A stretch of 57,824 bases of DNA. Origin: an uncultured Pseudomonadota bacterium (GTDB lineage Bacteria; Myxococcota_A; UBA796; SXON01). This document shows positions 27,601 through 34,579 of this stretch, piece by piece (positions within the stretch are counted from its first letter, which is position 1; every line of letters begins with the position of its first letter). The stretch is from contig CAIQVJ010000105.1 of NCBI GenBank assembly GCA_903875225.1, positions 1-57,824 on the forward strand, read 5' to 3'. The notes under the pieces are model-generated. The model searched no databases. It had not been told where the DNA came from and was given only the letters and a program-made list of their open reading frames with translations. The translations under genes and the position numbers were made by a program.

Positions 27601-28311
27601 CACGACCTCCACGATCGGCATCTCGGGCGGGAACACGTCCTGCACCACGGTGGCGATCGCCCGGCGCACACGCGCGGGAAGCTGGCCCGCGACCGTGATG
27701 ACCTGCTCGTTCTCCGAACCGACGGCCTGCAGTCGCTCACCGACCCGGGCCAGCGGGCGCAGCGGCGCAGCCGCTGCGATGCCCTGACTTCCACGCACCA
27801 CCCGCGCCGGCACGAACGGCGTCGTGTGCCACGGCGACTTCCGCATCGGCGGGTTCGGCGCACGTGAACGCTCGGCGACCACGCCGCCCTCTGCAGGGGC
27901 TGCGTCTGGGGCGGTGCCCACCGGCGGGGGCAGGATGAAGGCATCGATCGTGGCCCGCGCAATCCGGAACTGGGGGGCGAGCGCCTCGCCCTCCCCGGCC
28001 CAACGACGAGTCGCAGCGCGCATCGTCGTACCCGCGCGTCGCTCGAAGAACCGCGCCTGGCGGCGCTCCCTGCGCCGACGGGAGAGCGCGAGGCGCCTCA
28101 TCATGGCGTAGAAGGGCGCCCCGGACAAGAACACCATCCCATCCCCGGACTCGCCGGCGGACTCGCCCATCTCGGGCGCACCCCACGGGTCCTCAAGCCC
28201 GAAGCGGGCGTAGAACGAGGCGTCGAGCGCCATGCGAGGGCGCCTGGCAGCGCGGCTCGAAAGCCGGTTGGCGAGGCGCTCTCCGAGAGTTTCGCGGGTC
28301 TGGCCTTCCAT
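24673..28311 (-). CDS. Giant low-complexity protein of the contractile injection cluster, function unknown
   Basis: The ATG at 28311 has a perfect AGGAG Shine-Dalgarno and lies ten bases after the tube stop. The 1,212-residue product is dominated by Ala, Pro, Arg, Ser and Val with almost no Cys or aromatic residues, so most of it (about 300-1050) looks disordered. Helix-prone segments lie near residues 200-270 and 1070-1130, a short coiled coil near 1120-1160, and a Gly-rich bridge leads to a charged C-terminal helix (QLGREVLDVVSRELEYRRER) ending in Trp-Trp. Its position between the tube and LysM genes suggests a structural or tape-measure-like role, or a cargo/scaffold. I recognise no family; codon use looks like its neighbours. 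Confidence 0.85.
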   Translation of the reverse strand: MEGQTRETLGERLANRLSSRAARRPRMALDASFYARFGLEDPWGAPEMGESAGESGDGMVFLSGAPFYAMMRRLALSRRRRERRQARFFERRAGTTMRAATRRWAGEGEALAPQFRIARATIDAFILPPPVGTAPDAAPAEGGVVAERSRAPNPPMRKSPWHTTPFVPARVVRGSQGIAAAAPLRPLARVGERLQAVGSENEQVITVAGQLPARVRRAIATVVQDVFPPEMPIVEVVRVLRRVGAPASVIREVIEVVPAAAAVSVAARRMPVGVPVGKPAGLRTVMARSPAMALAASADADHAAAGTLGTAQRSESRTGSERPLRAAVSRASARSLARGAQPLASAPLSASPVSRVSAGRPAALRAQSVSAVAASAAAERPAPARITRRVGQTFLPALRATSADELVSPSLPGSAHAVSRVEGSAPVAPRLSRTDGAAWAHVRAFVGEPGADESVLPSPIAALRRPVRTAPATSGMRPVVGTGGRIVTARVAAATAAAAPVLGTPAVGPTAVAGVAAQRGPRATRLTRAVRPRPDAAAVSLAFPAKGASPVQQAFARLDGAEVAPASPAASVVPHATPRLDRPVRRAVVLDSGAFSEVTPVGAAEADAVPVARALARPGAGSRSAPISAPPVAAPRGVLSRSGVPAPESVASSAPLGITRRPSLRALRAAARLESPTRTAAARVNELRVSTSEVVRSAPPAAPAVGMASSGPMAWAPSTRFQVPSRLVGRRNAVSVPIETAAVPGSMPVREPSGRYVASRTPRTTERGVPRLVAVGAGRVDVVYVSPESLAVPAPVASHAEQAAPSRGPMGRPVRSLAWATSRSNVTQATAYRGAIVDGGLPAAARLVDPVVQPVSRHNRTAVGGAPTVVGGVAPLAADPQAPSASAPRPGARPSARPSAARSPVGRDRPARDAVAPARPGNLLSPSAFVAPTFGFDQPEEALASRPAVQDEDLAAPAQRVRAAGRPPLDRRLHDLATGGAPSGTEAPTWNARADGAPRVHSVHGLFESLAKATTAEQVVRVLFARADGLLATPSEVSAPIQQVISEIRQEVSRTPAPAASDEATLPTRPPKVAAPRAEPLRPQAGGSRPTSTTRVARGASRPVASRTRTIGAGSEDRIMKLVKKLQGLIHLAEAEHRLAEAQRQVRMAEDSHEARGEGGQGTRGGGQAGGNQDGSKMDIEQLGREVLDVVSRELEYRRERRMEDHDESIWW

Positions 28312-28321
28312 CGTCAGCTCC

Positions 28322-29143
28322 TCAGGAGACCGTGATGCCGTGGTGTGCGATCTCGATGGTCTCGATCGCAAGATCGGCACCATCCGCGTTCAAGGCGGGC
28401 CCCGCCCAGCTCACGGGCCAGGCGTTGATGAAGTCGAACCGCCGGACTTCTTCCATCTGCATGTTGTACATCACGACCGCGCCGCTGCGACGCTTCTCGT
28501 AGGAGAACTCGTCGTTGAGGATCTCGTTCCGCCATTGAAGGAGCGCGGTGTCCGACGTGGTCCCGTACTTGAGCGTGATGTTCTCCCAGCGCGACTGGCC
28601 GGGAAACTTGTGCACGCGGAAGTTCTGCCCACCTTCCTCGATCTCGACCACCGCAGTGGTGGACTTCAGGCCGGAACACTCCTTGAACTGCGCGACTTCG
28701 GTGCCGTCGATCTCCAGCCCGAAGATGAACGCGCCCTCGGGATCCGCCACGCGCGGGCTGTTCTCCCCGGCGTAGCTCTTGATCGACGAGTTCCCACGGT
28801 GCAGGCCATCGCTGGCCGAGGTGCCGAGCTTGTACTTCTTGGTCGGATCCCCGAAGTCAACCGCAGACTTCAGCGACCAGGACCGAGCGGGCTCGTTGTA
28901 CGCCGTCGCCGCCTTCTGGGTCGGCTGGCTGCCCGTACGGCCCTGACCATGCCCCTTGCCCCCGACACCAGCCACCGTTCGGTGGTGCGAGTCCGGCACG
29001 CCCTGGCCGTGTCCCTTCCCTCCCTGGCCGCTCACAGTTCGACTGTGCGACGCCGGTACTCCTCCGCCCTTGCCTGGGCCTCCGGAGAAACTCGGCGTTC
29101 CCTGTCCACCGCGGCCTCCGCCGCGACCCTTCCAGTCTGCCAT
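28322..29143 (-). CDS. Contractile injection system tube protein with glycine-rich N-terminal extension
   Basis: The C-terminal 140 residues (from about 134, DPEGAFIFGLEIDGTEVAQF) are a clear Afp1/gp19-type tube protein: ECSGLKSTTAVVEIEEGG, WENITLKYG and WPVSWAGPALNADG are the family signatures. The unusual part is the first 133 residues. They are rich in Gly, His, Lys and Ser and contain two 20-residue repeats at 32-51 and 52-71, which share RTV, GGKGHGQG and a preceding SH. Tube proteins are normally about 150 residues and start at the FxVEIDG strand, so this is nearly double length. I see only one tube gene. The sheath paralogue precedes it by 15 bases and the giant protein follows after ten. 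Confidence 0.92.
   Translation of the reverse strand: MADWKGRGGGRGGQGTPSFSGGPGKGGGVPASHSRTVSGQGGKGHGQGVPDSHHRTVAGVGGKGHGQGRTGSQPTQKAATAYNEPARSWSLKSAVDFGDPTKKYKLGTSASDGLHRGNSSIKSYAGENSPRVADPEGAFIFGLEIDGTEVAQFKECSGLKSTTAVVEIEEGGQNFRVHKFPGQSRWENITLKYGTTSDTALLQWRNEILNDEFSYEKRRSGAVVMYNMQMEEVRRFDFINAWPVSWAGPALNADGADLAIETIEIAHHGITVS
28931..29050 (-). repeat. Two 60-bp in-frame repeats in the tube gene
   Basis: Each 60-base unit encodes a 20-residue block of the form SHxRTVxGxGGKGHGQGxxx. The copies are diverged at silent and some coding positions, so the repeat is not a recent duplication. Confidence 0.75.
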
Positions 29144-29158
29144 GGTCTACCTCGGATT

Positions 29159-30349
29159 TCAGGACCCCGGCGAACCGAGGCGAAGGTCGATGAAGATTCG
29201 TTCCGTCGTACCGACGGGACGAAGTCGAACATACACGTTTAGTTGTCCGCTGTCGCGGGCGACCATCGGGTTGTTGACCTCGTTGCATTCTACAGAAAAT
29301 TCGCTTCCAGGGCGAGCCCCCGACAACAAACCTGCAGTCCAGAATTCGTCGAGGCGCACCATGCAGTCCCGCTCGATCACCTTCCAGAGCGCGGGGTCGT
29401 TCACCTCGAAGACCGCCCACTCGTTGTCGCGGCGCAATTGCTCCGTCACGGCCGAGACCACGCGCCTGCAGTTGATGAACAACCACCGGGGGTCCAGCGA
29501 CATCGTGCGCGCTCCCCAGATCACGACCCCTCGTCCCGGCTGGATGACGAACGGGTTGATCCCGGACTCCCCGACGAGACCCACCTCTGTCCAGTCCAGC
29601 TCCACATCGCTGTGCGTGACCCCGAACAGCGGGATGTTCGCGGGCGGCCACCCCACGCCCCAGGGCCGGCGCTCCAGCTCCACCCGTGCGAACGCGCCCA
29701 TCACCGCGCCCGAGGGCGGGAACACGGCGTCGCCCTTTCGCAGCCACGGGTAGTAGAGCGCTCCGAACGCCTTGTGCTCGGGCTTGCGGCGCTGGAAGTC
29801 GTGGAACCACCGCAGCAGCAGATCGCCGTGCAGGCCGTGGGGCGCGTCCACGATCAGGAACCGGTTGGTCATCTGCTGGCAGTGCTGCAGCAGGACCTCG
29901 TAGAGCTCGTCTGCGTCGCTCCGGACCGCACCCGAGCGGAGCACCTCGCAGCGCAGGTACGCCGCCGAGGGGCAGGCCAGCAGCGCGATGTCGTCCTCGG
30001 CGCGCAGCCGGTCAAAAAGCGGCTTGAGCGGGCCATCATCCGGATTCGGCGCTCGGATGTCCCCGTCGTCCTCGATGCAGACGGAGAACAAAAAGAGCTC
30101 GTCCCCGCCATTTTCGAAAAAGCACCGCGCCGCTCGACGACTCGGTCCGTCGAACAGGAGCTCCTGCGGGTGCTCCTCCAGCTCCCGATACCGACGGATC
30201 GTGACCTCGACGAAATCGCCCGCAGACGCGCCCTCTGGCCATTCCATCCGTCGCATGAAGCCGATCAACCCACCCACGTCGCAGCGCACCACGCCCGGCT
30301 GGCGGGCAGGCAGGCTGCGATGTTCGACGCTGATTCCGGGGCGGCTCAC
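29159..30349 (-). CDS. Second contractile injection system sheath protein
   Basis: The GTG at 30349 is preceded by GGAGGA. The 396-residue protein is a sheath paralogue, shorter than the one at 31040. It starts SRPGISVEHRSLP, and shares the conserved C-terminal handshake region with it: NPFVIQPGRGVVIWGARTMS, RWLFINCRRVVSAVTEQLR, DNEWAVFEVNDPALW and a final strand LNVYVRLRPVGTTERIFI. Afp- and PVC-like particles encode several sheath homologues, one usually near the baseplate; this one could be such a minor sheath. Its short N-terminal half lacks the insertion domain of the large sheath. Confidence 0.9.
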   Translation of the reverse strand: MSRPGISVEHRSLPARQPGVVRCDVGGLIGFMRRMEWPEGASAGDFVEVTIRRYRELEEHPQELLFDGPSRRAARCFFENGGDELFLFSVCIEDDGDIRAPNPDDGPLKPLFDRLRAEDDIALLACPSAAYLRCEVLRSGAVRSDADELYEVLLQHCQQMTNRFLIVDAPHGLHGDLLLRWFHDFQRRKPEHKAFGALYYPWLRKGDAVFPPSGAVMGAFARVELERRPWGVGWPPANIPLFGVTHSDVELDWTEVGLVGESGINPFVIQPGRGVVIWGARTMSLDPRWLFINCRRVVSAVTEQLRRDNEWAVFEVNDPALWKVIERDCMVRLDEFWTAGLLSGARPGSEFSVECNEVNNPMVARDSGQLNVYVRLRPVGTTERIFIDLRLGSPGS

Positions 30350-30394
30350 AGGATTCCTCCGAAGAGAAGGGCGGGCGGCCCCGAAGGACCGCCC

Positions 30395-30607
30395 CTACTT
30401 GGGTGTGTTGATCTTCTCATTGATCGAGGAGATCTCCTTGACCCAGGCGTGGCGTTCCTTGTGGGAGAGCTCCAAACAGGCTTCGCGGCCCCAGTGGAAG
30501 TGGTAGGCGATGAACGCTACCTCCTTGAACACAGCTTCCAAGGGGTAGCTTACGATTCCCCCAGGCGGCCGAACTCCTTCTCGAACTTCGCGCCACACTC
30601 TGGGCAT
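30395..30607 (-). CDS. Small DUF6760-like contractile injection protein
   Basis: The conserved core is EVAFIAYHFHWGREACLELS followed by HKERHAWVKEI, matching the short DUF6760 proteins found next to sheath and tube genes in many injection-system loci. The 70-residue coordinates use the first in-frame ATG (30607), which overlaps the upstream gene by 58 bases. The conserved part begins only near residue 25, so a GTG at 30532 or a TTG at 30541 may be the true start. A GGGCGG/CCGCCC hairpin follows directly after the stop, before the second sheath. The function is unknown; such proteins may help assembly. Confidence 0.75.
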   Translation of the reverse strand: MPRVWREVREGVRPPGGIVSYPLEAVFKEVAFIAYHFHWGREACLELSHKERHAWVKEISSINEKINTPK

Positions 30608-30915
30608 GTCACCGAGATCGTGGCCTCGTCCTCGTTGATGCGGTTGTACATCTCCTCGAGGAAGCGCAGGTCCCCCGCGAAGAGGTTCTCGATCACGCCG
30701 GTGTTGATCTCCGGGAGCGCGCCGAGCCGCGGGATGACGCGGGAGAGCAGCACGATGATGAGGTACGCGCGGTTGCGCTGTACCCGCATGTCGTTCAGCG
30801 GGACGATCTCGTCCTTGGCGTTTGCGAGGCGCATGACGCCTTCACGGTGGAGCGTGCCATCCTTGTCGACGTAGCCGCGCGGGAGGATGAACTCGTACTC
30901 GGTCTTCAATTCCAT
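30550..30915 (-). CDS. Tail assembly protein of contractile injection system with CxxC motif
   Basis: The ATG at 30915 has a GGAG Shine-Dalgarno. The 121-residue product begins with FILPRGYVDKDGTLHREGVM and continues with a helical region (RLANAKDEI, NRAYLIIVLLSRVIPRLG, LFAGDLRFLEEMYNRIN). Near the end is one CPECG pair, ISVTCPECGAKFEKEFG, likely a metal site or half site. This matches the small phage tail assembly proteins of eCIS loci. It is expected to be cytoplasmic and non-structural, but the exact role is not known. The second gene of the pair overlaps its 3' end. Confidence 0.85.
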   Translation of the reverse strand: MELKTEYEFILPRGYVDKDGTLHREGVMRLANAKDEIVPLNDMRVQRNRAYLIIVLLSRVIPRLGALPEINTGVIENLFAGDLRFLEEMYNRINEDEATISVTCPECGAKFEKEFGRLGES

Positions 30916-30951
30916 GGCGTCGCTCCGCGGGTTCTACCCGCACGTTCTGCG

Positions 30952-31025
30952 AAAAAAGGTTCGGGAGAGGAAGAGAGCCGGGGACTGCCCCCGGCTCGGG
31001 GCTGGGAGCGGCGAACCGCTCCCAG
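30952..31025 (-). terminator. Two hairpins with U-tract between the major sheath and downstream genes
   Basis: Reading on the minus strand after the sheath stop (31040), CTGGGAGCGG-ttcg-CCGCTCCCAG (31002-31025, perfect ten-base stem with a UUCG-type tetraloop) is followed by GAGCCGGGG/CCCCGGCTC (30975-30997, nine-base stem). A run of six T lies at 30957-30952, some 17 bases beyond. This looks like an attenuator or partial terminator, and it sits in the only long gap (about 124 bases) inside the cluster. It could make the sheath much more abundant than what follows. Confidence 0.65.
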
Positions 31026-31039
31026 GAGGGCTCGAGGGA

Positions 31040-32839
31040 CTAGTCCTCGATCAGGGCGCCGCCGTCCCACTGACCGATCGAGAAGATCACGAATTCCGCC
31101 GGCTTCACGGGACAGATGCCGATCTGGACGTTGACCTGGCCCGCGTCGATGAGGTAGCGCGGGTTCGTCTCGTCGTCGCACTTCACGTAGAAGGCTTCCT
31201 CGGCCGTGGTGCCGAAGAGCGCGCCGGAGCGCCACACACGCATGAGGTAGGCGCGCACGTCGCGGGTGAGCTTCTTCCACAGCGCGTGATCGTTGGGCTC
31301 GAACACCGCCCACTGGCTGCCGATCATGATGGACTGCTCGACCATGATGAACAGACGGCGGACGTTGATGTACTTCCACGAGGCGTCGGACATCGTGCCG
31401 AGCGTGCGAGCGCCCCACACCCGGATACCGCGATCCTTGAAGATGCGGATCGCGTTGATGCCGCGGTCGTTGTACTGGCCCTGCTCGAGGCGGTTGATGT
31501 TCTGCGAGAGGCCGGTGATGCCCATGCAGATCTCGTTCGCCGGCGCCTTGTGCACGCCGCGCTCGGTGTCGACCCGGGCGTAGATGCCCGCGACGTGGCC
31601 GGACGGGGGCACGAACAGCTCGTTCTTCTCGGTCTTGATCAGCTTGCGACGGTTCGGACCGGTGACCTTGATGTGGTCCTGGTTGCCCGTGAACCAGCTG
31701 GGCTTCGTGATCTTGACCCACGGTACGTAGAGCGCGCCGTAGCCCTTGTTGGAGGCGGGGATGTCCATGTTGCCATCGGACACGATCGGACCATCGAGCA
31801 ACGCGAAGCGGTCCTTGCGGACCTCGCAGAGCTCGAGCATCTCGCGCTGCTGGTTCGGGTTGCAGCCCGGAGCGACCATGAGCGCCATGTCGTCGACGTC
31901 GTCGAACGCGTAGAGCCCGAGCTTGTCAGCCTGGTTCTCGCGGATGGAGCTGGACAGATCCTGCGTACCCATGAGGTAGACGTAGGACTTGCCGCCACCG
32001 TTGTCGTAGAAGCCGTTCACGCCGGCGACGAAGTTGAACACGGAAGGCGTGGAGAGCCAGTCGCGGAACTCCTTCTTCAGCGCATCGTCGGAGGAGAGCG
32101 CTTCGTAGACAGCGTCGGCAGCGTCGTCCGGATCGGGGATCGACTTGCCGACGAGCTCCTCGACCGGGCGCGTCTCGATGAGGTACTGGGCGAAGTAGCT
32201 CTGGAGCCAGCGGAAGAACTCGGCCTTGTTGGTGATCGGCACGGGCGGGACCGAGTACTCGGACCGGAGCGCGGTACCCTCGGTGGCCTTGACCTCGTAG
32301 CCGTAGGCCGCGAGGACGTCGGCTGCGGTCTTCGGGTTGGCCTTCGTGAGCGGGAAGGTCTCATGCAGCTTGTTCAGCAGGTCTTCGACCGCCTGGTCGG
32401 AGTCGGTGACGATCTTGCCTTCCAGCGAGATGTTGATCTCGGGGAGCTCGAGGGTCTTCTCGGCGTAGGTGATCTTCACGCGGCCCTTGGTGCCCGCCTC
32501 GAACTTCGGCGCAGCGGCGCCCGCCTTCGGAGCGCCGTAGAGCTCGAAGTACTTCTTGATGTCCTTCACGTTCTTGTTGCCGAGCTTGAACGCCTGCGTG
32601 AGCGCCGTGGTGGCCTCACCGGCGTCGCCCTTGATCCCGCCCTTCTCGTCGAGGAGCTGGGGGACGACCTTGCCGCGCAGCTGACGCTTGCCGTCGGAGC
32701 CCGTGACGGCGATGGCGTCGTTGGGCGGGCGGAACTCGAACAACCCGAGGAATCCGGGCGTGCTGGTGGAGACGGACGAGATGGGCTTGGGGCCCGAGTC
32801 GACCTCACGAATGTATACGCCTGGGGTATGGTATTCCAT
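31040..32839 (-). CDS. Major contractile injection system sheath protein
   Basis: The ATG at 32839 sits behind GGAGGAATAGGAAACT. The 599-residue protein begins with the family signature YHTPGVYIREVDSGPKPISS, has a large variable insertion domain (about 60-290), and a conserved C-terminal part: NGFYDNGGGKSYVYL, MALMVAPGCNP, GIRVWGARTLG, WKYINVRRLFIMVEQSI, WRSGALFGTTAEEAFYVKCD and the last strand VNVQIGICPVKPAEFVIFSI. It forms the contractile outer tube. It is separated from downstream genes by hairpins. Its length fits the larger sheath subunits of Afp/PVC-type particles. Confidence 0.95.
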   Translation of the reverse strand: MEYHTPGVYIREVDSGPKPISSVSTSTPGFLGLFEFRPPNDAIAVTGSDGKRQLRGKVVPQLLDEKGGIKGDAGEATTALTQAFKLGNKNVKDIKKYFELYGAPKAGAAAPKFEAGTKGRVKITYAEKTLELPEINISLEGKIVTDSDQAVEDLLNKLHETFPLTKANPKTAADVLAAYGYEVKATEGTALRSEYSVPPVPITNKAEFFRWLQSYFAQYLIETRPVEELVGKSIPDPDDAADAVYEALSSDDALKKEFRDWLSTPSVFNFVAGVNGFYDNGGGKSYVYLMGTQDLSSSIRENQADKLGLYAFDDVDDMALMVAPGCNPNQQREMLELCEVRKDRFALLDGPIVSDGNMDIPASNKGYGALYVPWVKITKPSWFTGNQDHIKVTGPNRRKLIKTEKNELFVPPSGHVAGIYARVDTERGVHKAPANEICMGITGLSQNINRLEQGQYNDRGINAIRIFKDRGIRVWGARTLGTMSDASWKYINVRRLFIMVEQSIMIGSQWAVFEPNDHALWKKLTRDVRAYLMRVWRSGALFGTTAEEAFYVKCDDETNPRYLIDAGQVNVQIGICPVKPAEFVIFSIGQWDGGALIED

Positions 32840-32845
32840 AGTTTC

Positions 32846-33739
32846 CTATTCCTCCGATTCAGACTCTGGTTCCGCGACTTTGCGGACCAGATATTGTTTG
32901 GGGCCGGGGGCCGTTGTTGGACTGGGAAGGGGCCGACCGGCGCGGACGCGACCGTTCGGACTTTGCAGGGAAGGGGTCTCGGGACGTGAGGGTTCCATCG
33001 GCGCCATGCGGCCCATCTTGATCGACGTGCCGCCCTGACTCTTGAACAGCGAACCATCTAACGCCACGCGGGCACGGTACGTCAAGAAGGGGCGGTACGG
33101 GGCCTCATGCAACGTAAAAAGGTTGATCGCGTCGCCGACCGTCAGGTCGTCCACCAGCGCGAGCGAGACCTTCTCGATCTGCAGACCGGTCTCGTCCTCC
33201 TCGAGGGTCTCACCCTCGGCATTCGGAGCTCGCGCTGCGTTCATGTTGGTGGGCGACCACGTGCGCCCGAGGCTGTCGACCTCGCGGCCGTCCGGCAGCA
33301 GGAAGCGGCGCGGCCGGTAGATGAGGTGGGTCGCCTCGTTCAGCCGCAGCATCATCCAGCCCAGCAGCCGTTCGGCGTCGGACCGGAACTTGGAGTGCAC
33401 CGCCACGAGATAGAACAGATCAATCAGGATCGGTGGGCGGTGGTAGTACACCTCGCCCCCGTTCTCGGGATCGTCGTTCACGAACACCGGCGCCTGGCGG
33501 AACCGCTTCACGTTCGCGAGGTTGGGGTTCTGCCCCAGCCGGTACATGTAGATGTAGATGATCTCCTCCCGATCCTTCGGGACGAACTTCATCTCCTCCT
33601 CGATCCGCGGGCGCATCTCGCTCAGGTTGTACCCGTCGAGCAGGAACCGGTGGACGGCCTCTGTCGTCTCCCCGATGATGCTGCGCCCCGACATCGGACC
33701 GGCGCGGCCCCGGAGGTTGGACTCCTCGCGTGGGTTCAT
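32846..33739 (-). CDS. DUF4255 protein (tube terminator/cap-like) of injection system
   Basis: The ATG at 33739 overlaps the previous stop as ATGA; an ATG at 33694 is a less supported alternative. The 297-residue product matches the DUF4255 (Pvc16 N-terminal domain) family: SIIGETTEAVHRFLLDGYN near the start, PPILIDLFYLVAVHSKFRSD, ERLLGWMMLRLNEATHLI and the beta-rich end. In Afp/PVC particles this protein caps the tube and sheath end distal to the baseplate. The extra C-terminus after about residue 235 is rich in Pro and Arg and ends in an acidic tail (PESESEE). It leads the main structural gene block. Confidence 0.9.
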   Translation of the reverse strand: MNPREESNLRGRAGPMSGRSIIGETTEAVHRFLLDGYNLSEMRPRIEEEMKFVPKDREEIIYIYMYRLGQNPNLANVKRFRQAPVFVNDDPENGGEVYYHRPPILIDLFYLVAVHSKFRSDAERLLGWMMLRLNEATHLIYRPRRFLLPDGREVDSLGRTWSPTNMNAARAPNAEGETLEEDETGLQIEKVSLALVDDLTVGDAINLFTLHEAPYRPFLTYRARVALDGSLFKSQGGTSIKMGRMAPMEPSRPETPSLQSPNGRVRAGRPLPSPTTAPGPKQYLVRKVAEPESESEE

Positions 33740-34200
33740 CGCGCAGGCCCCGTCGGATCGACGACGCCGGCCGGCATCAGGGTCCACTGGGACGGGCGAA
33801 GGGTGAACGGCAACGGGCGAGCCTCGACCGCGGAAGTAGACCGCACTCGCTCGCGATCCGCAAGCGCCGCGCGCACCTCCGCATGCCAGTCCACACGGGT
33901 GAAAGTCTCTTCAGTGGCCCCTTCTCCGCGGTAGGCCACCCGTTTGCCCCTGCCGACCGCGAGGGCGTAGGGGTGTCGCACGAGCCGGATCAGCAACGGC
34001 GCGTTCGGCCTGGCCTCCGCGAGCCGTGTCACCATGCGGACCGTGGTGGTGCGCAGCTCCGCGGCGTCCCGGGCCGGCACGGGACAGGGCCGATCCAGCG
34101 GGCGATCCCGCTCCCAGCAGCCGGTCATCCCCGCGCCCTCGGCCACGAGGTGCTCTCCGGGGATGGCTCGAGTGAGGCGCCTCAGGGGATCGAAGGACAT
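33736..34200 (-). CDS. Hypothetical protein in injection-system operon
   Basis: This 154-residue frame has an ATG at 34200 and ends in an ATGA overlap with the DUF4255 gene, which argues that it is translated as part of the operon. It has no signal peptide or membrane segment. The composition is Arg/Ala/Pro-rich with blocks such as LLIRLVRHPYALAVGRGKRV and FTLRPSQWTLMPAG. I see no motif that I can name. It may be an assembly or cargo-related protein specific to this lineage. Confidence 0.65.
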   Translation of the reverse strand: MSFDPLRRLTRAIPGEHLVAEGAGMTGCWERDRPLDRPCPVPARDAAELRTTTVRMVTRLAEARPNAPLLIRLVRHPYALAVGRGKRVAYRGEGATEETFTRVDWHAEVRAALADRERVRSTSAVEARPLPFTLRPSQWTLMPAGVVDPTGPAR

Positions 34201-34242
34201 ATACGCCGTGATGTAGCGTGTCCCGGCACCGGGTGCGGCAGG

Positions 34243-34560
34243 CTACCCGATCATGCGAGAAATAAGCTTGCGCAGGCCGGTTTTTGGCCGAGTCCCGACA
34301 CCTACGCCGAGCTCCCGCAGGCGTTGGCGTGCGACCTCGAGCGTCTCGTCCAGGTGGAGCGCCTCCCGGAAATGGCGTCCCGCCTGCTCGAATTGCCCGT
34401 TCGACATCTGCAGGGTGGCGAGTTCGAGGTGCAGCGCCGCGCGTTTCAAGGGGTCGTGCTCCTCGAGCAACAACATGTGCAAGGAGGCGAGACGGTCGGG
34501 TGCAGCGCGCATGTCCATCCTCAGATCACTCCAATCGGAGCCGCCGGGTGCATGGAGCAC
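34243..34560 (-). CDS. Small TPR-like protein upstream of injection cluster
   Basis: The 105-residue frame contains one clear tetratricopeptide-type helical pair (LATLQMSNGQFEQAGRHFRE, then ALHLDETLEVARQRLREL). It ends in a short amphipathic tail (RKLISRMIG) like the tail of the J-domain protein at 13698. An internal ATG at 34518 may be the true start, giving 91 residues. It is 42 bases upstream of the hypothetical gene at 34200 and probably the first gene of the operon. TPR proteins mediate protein-protein contacts; the partner is unknown. Confidence 0.65.
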   Translation of the reverse strand: MLHAPGGSDWSDLRMDMRAAPDRLASLHMLLLEEHDPLKRAALHLELATLQMSNGQFEQAGRHFREALHLDETLEVARQRLRELGVGVGTRPKTGLRKLISRMIG

Positions 34561-34579
34561 CGGGTGACCACTTTGGGAA

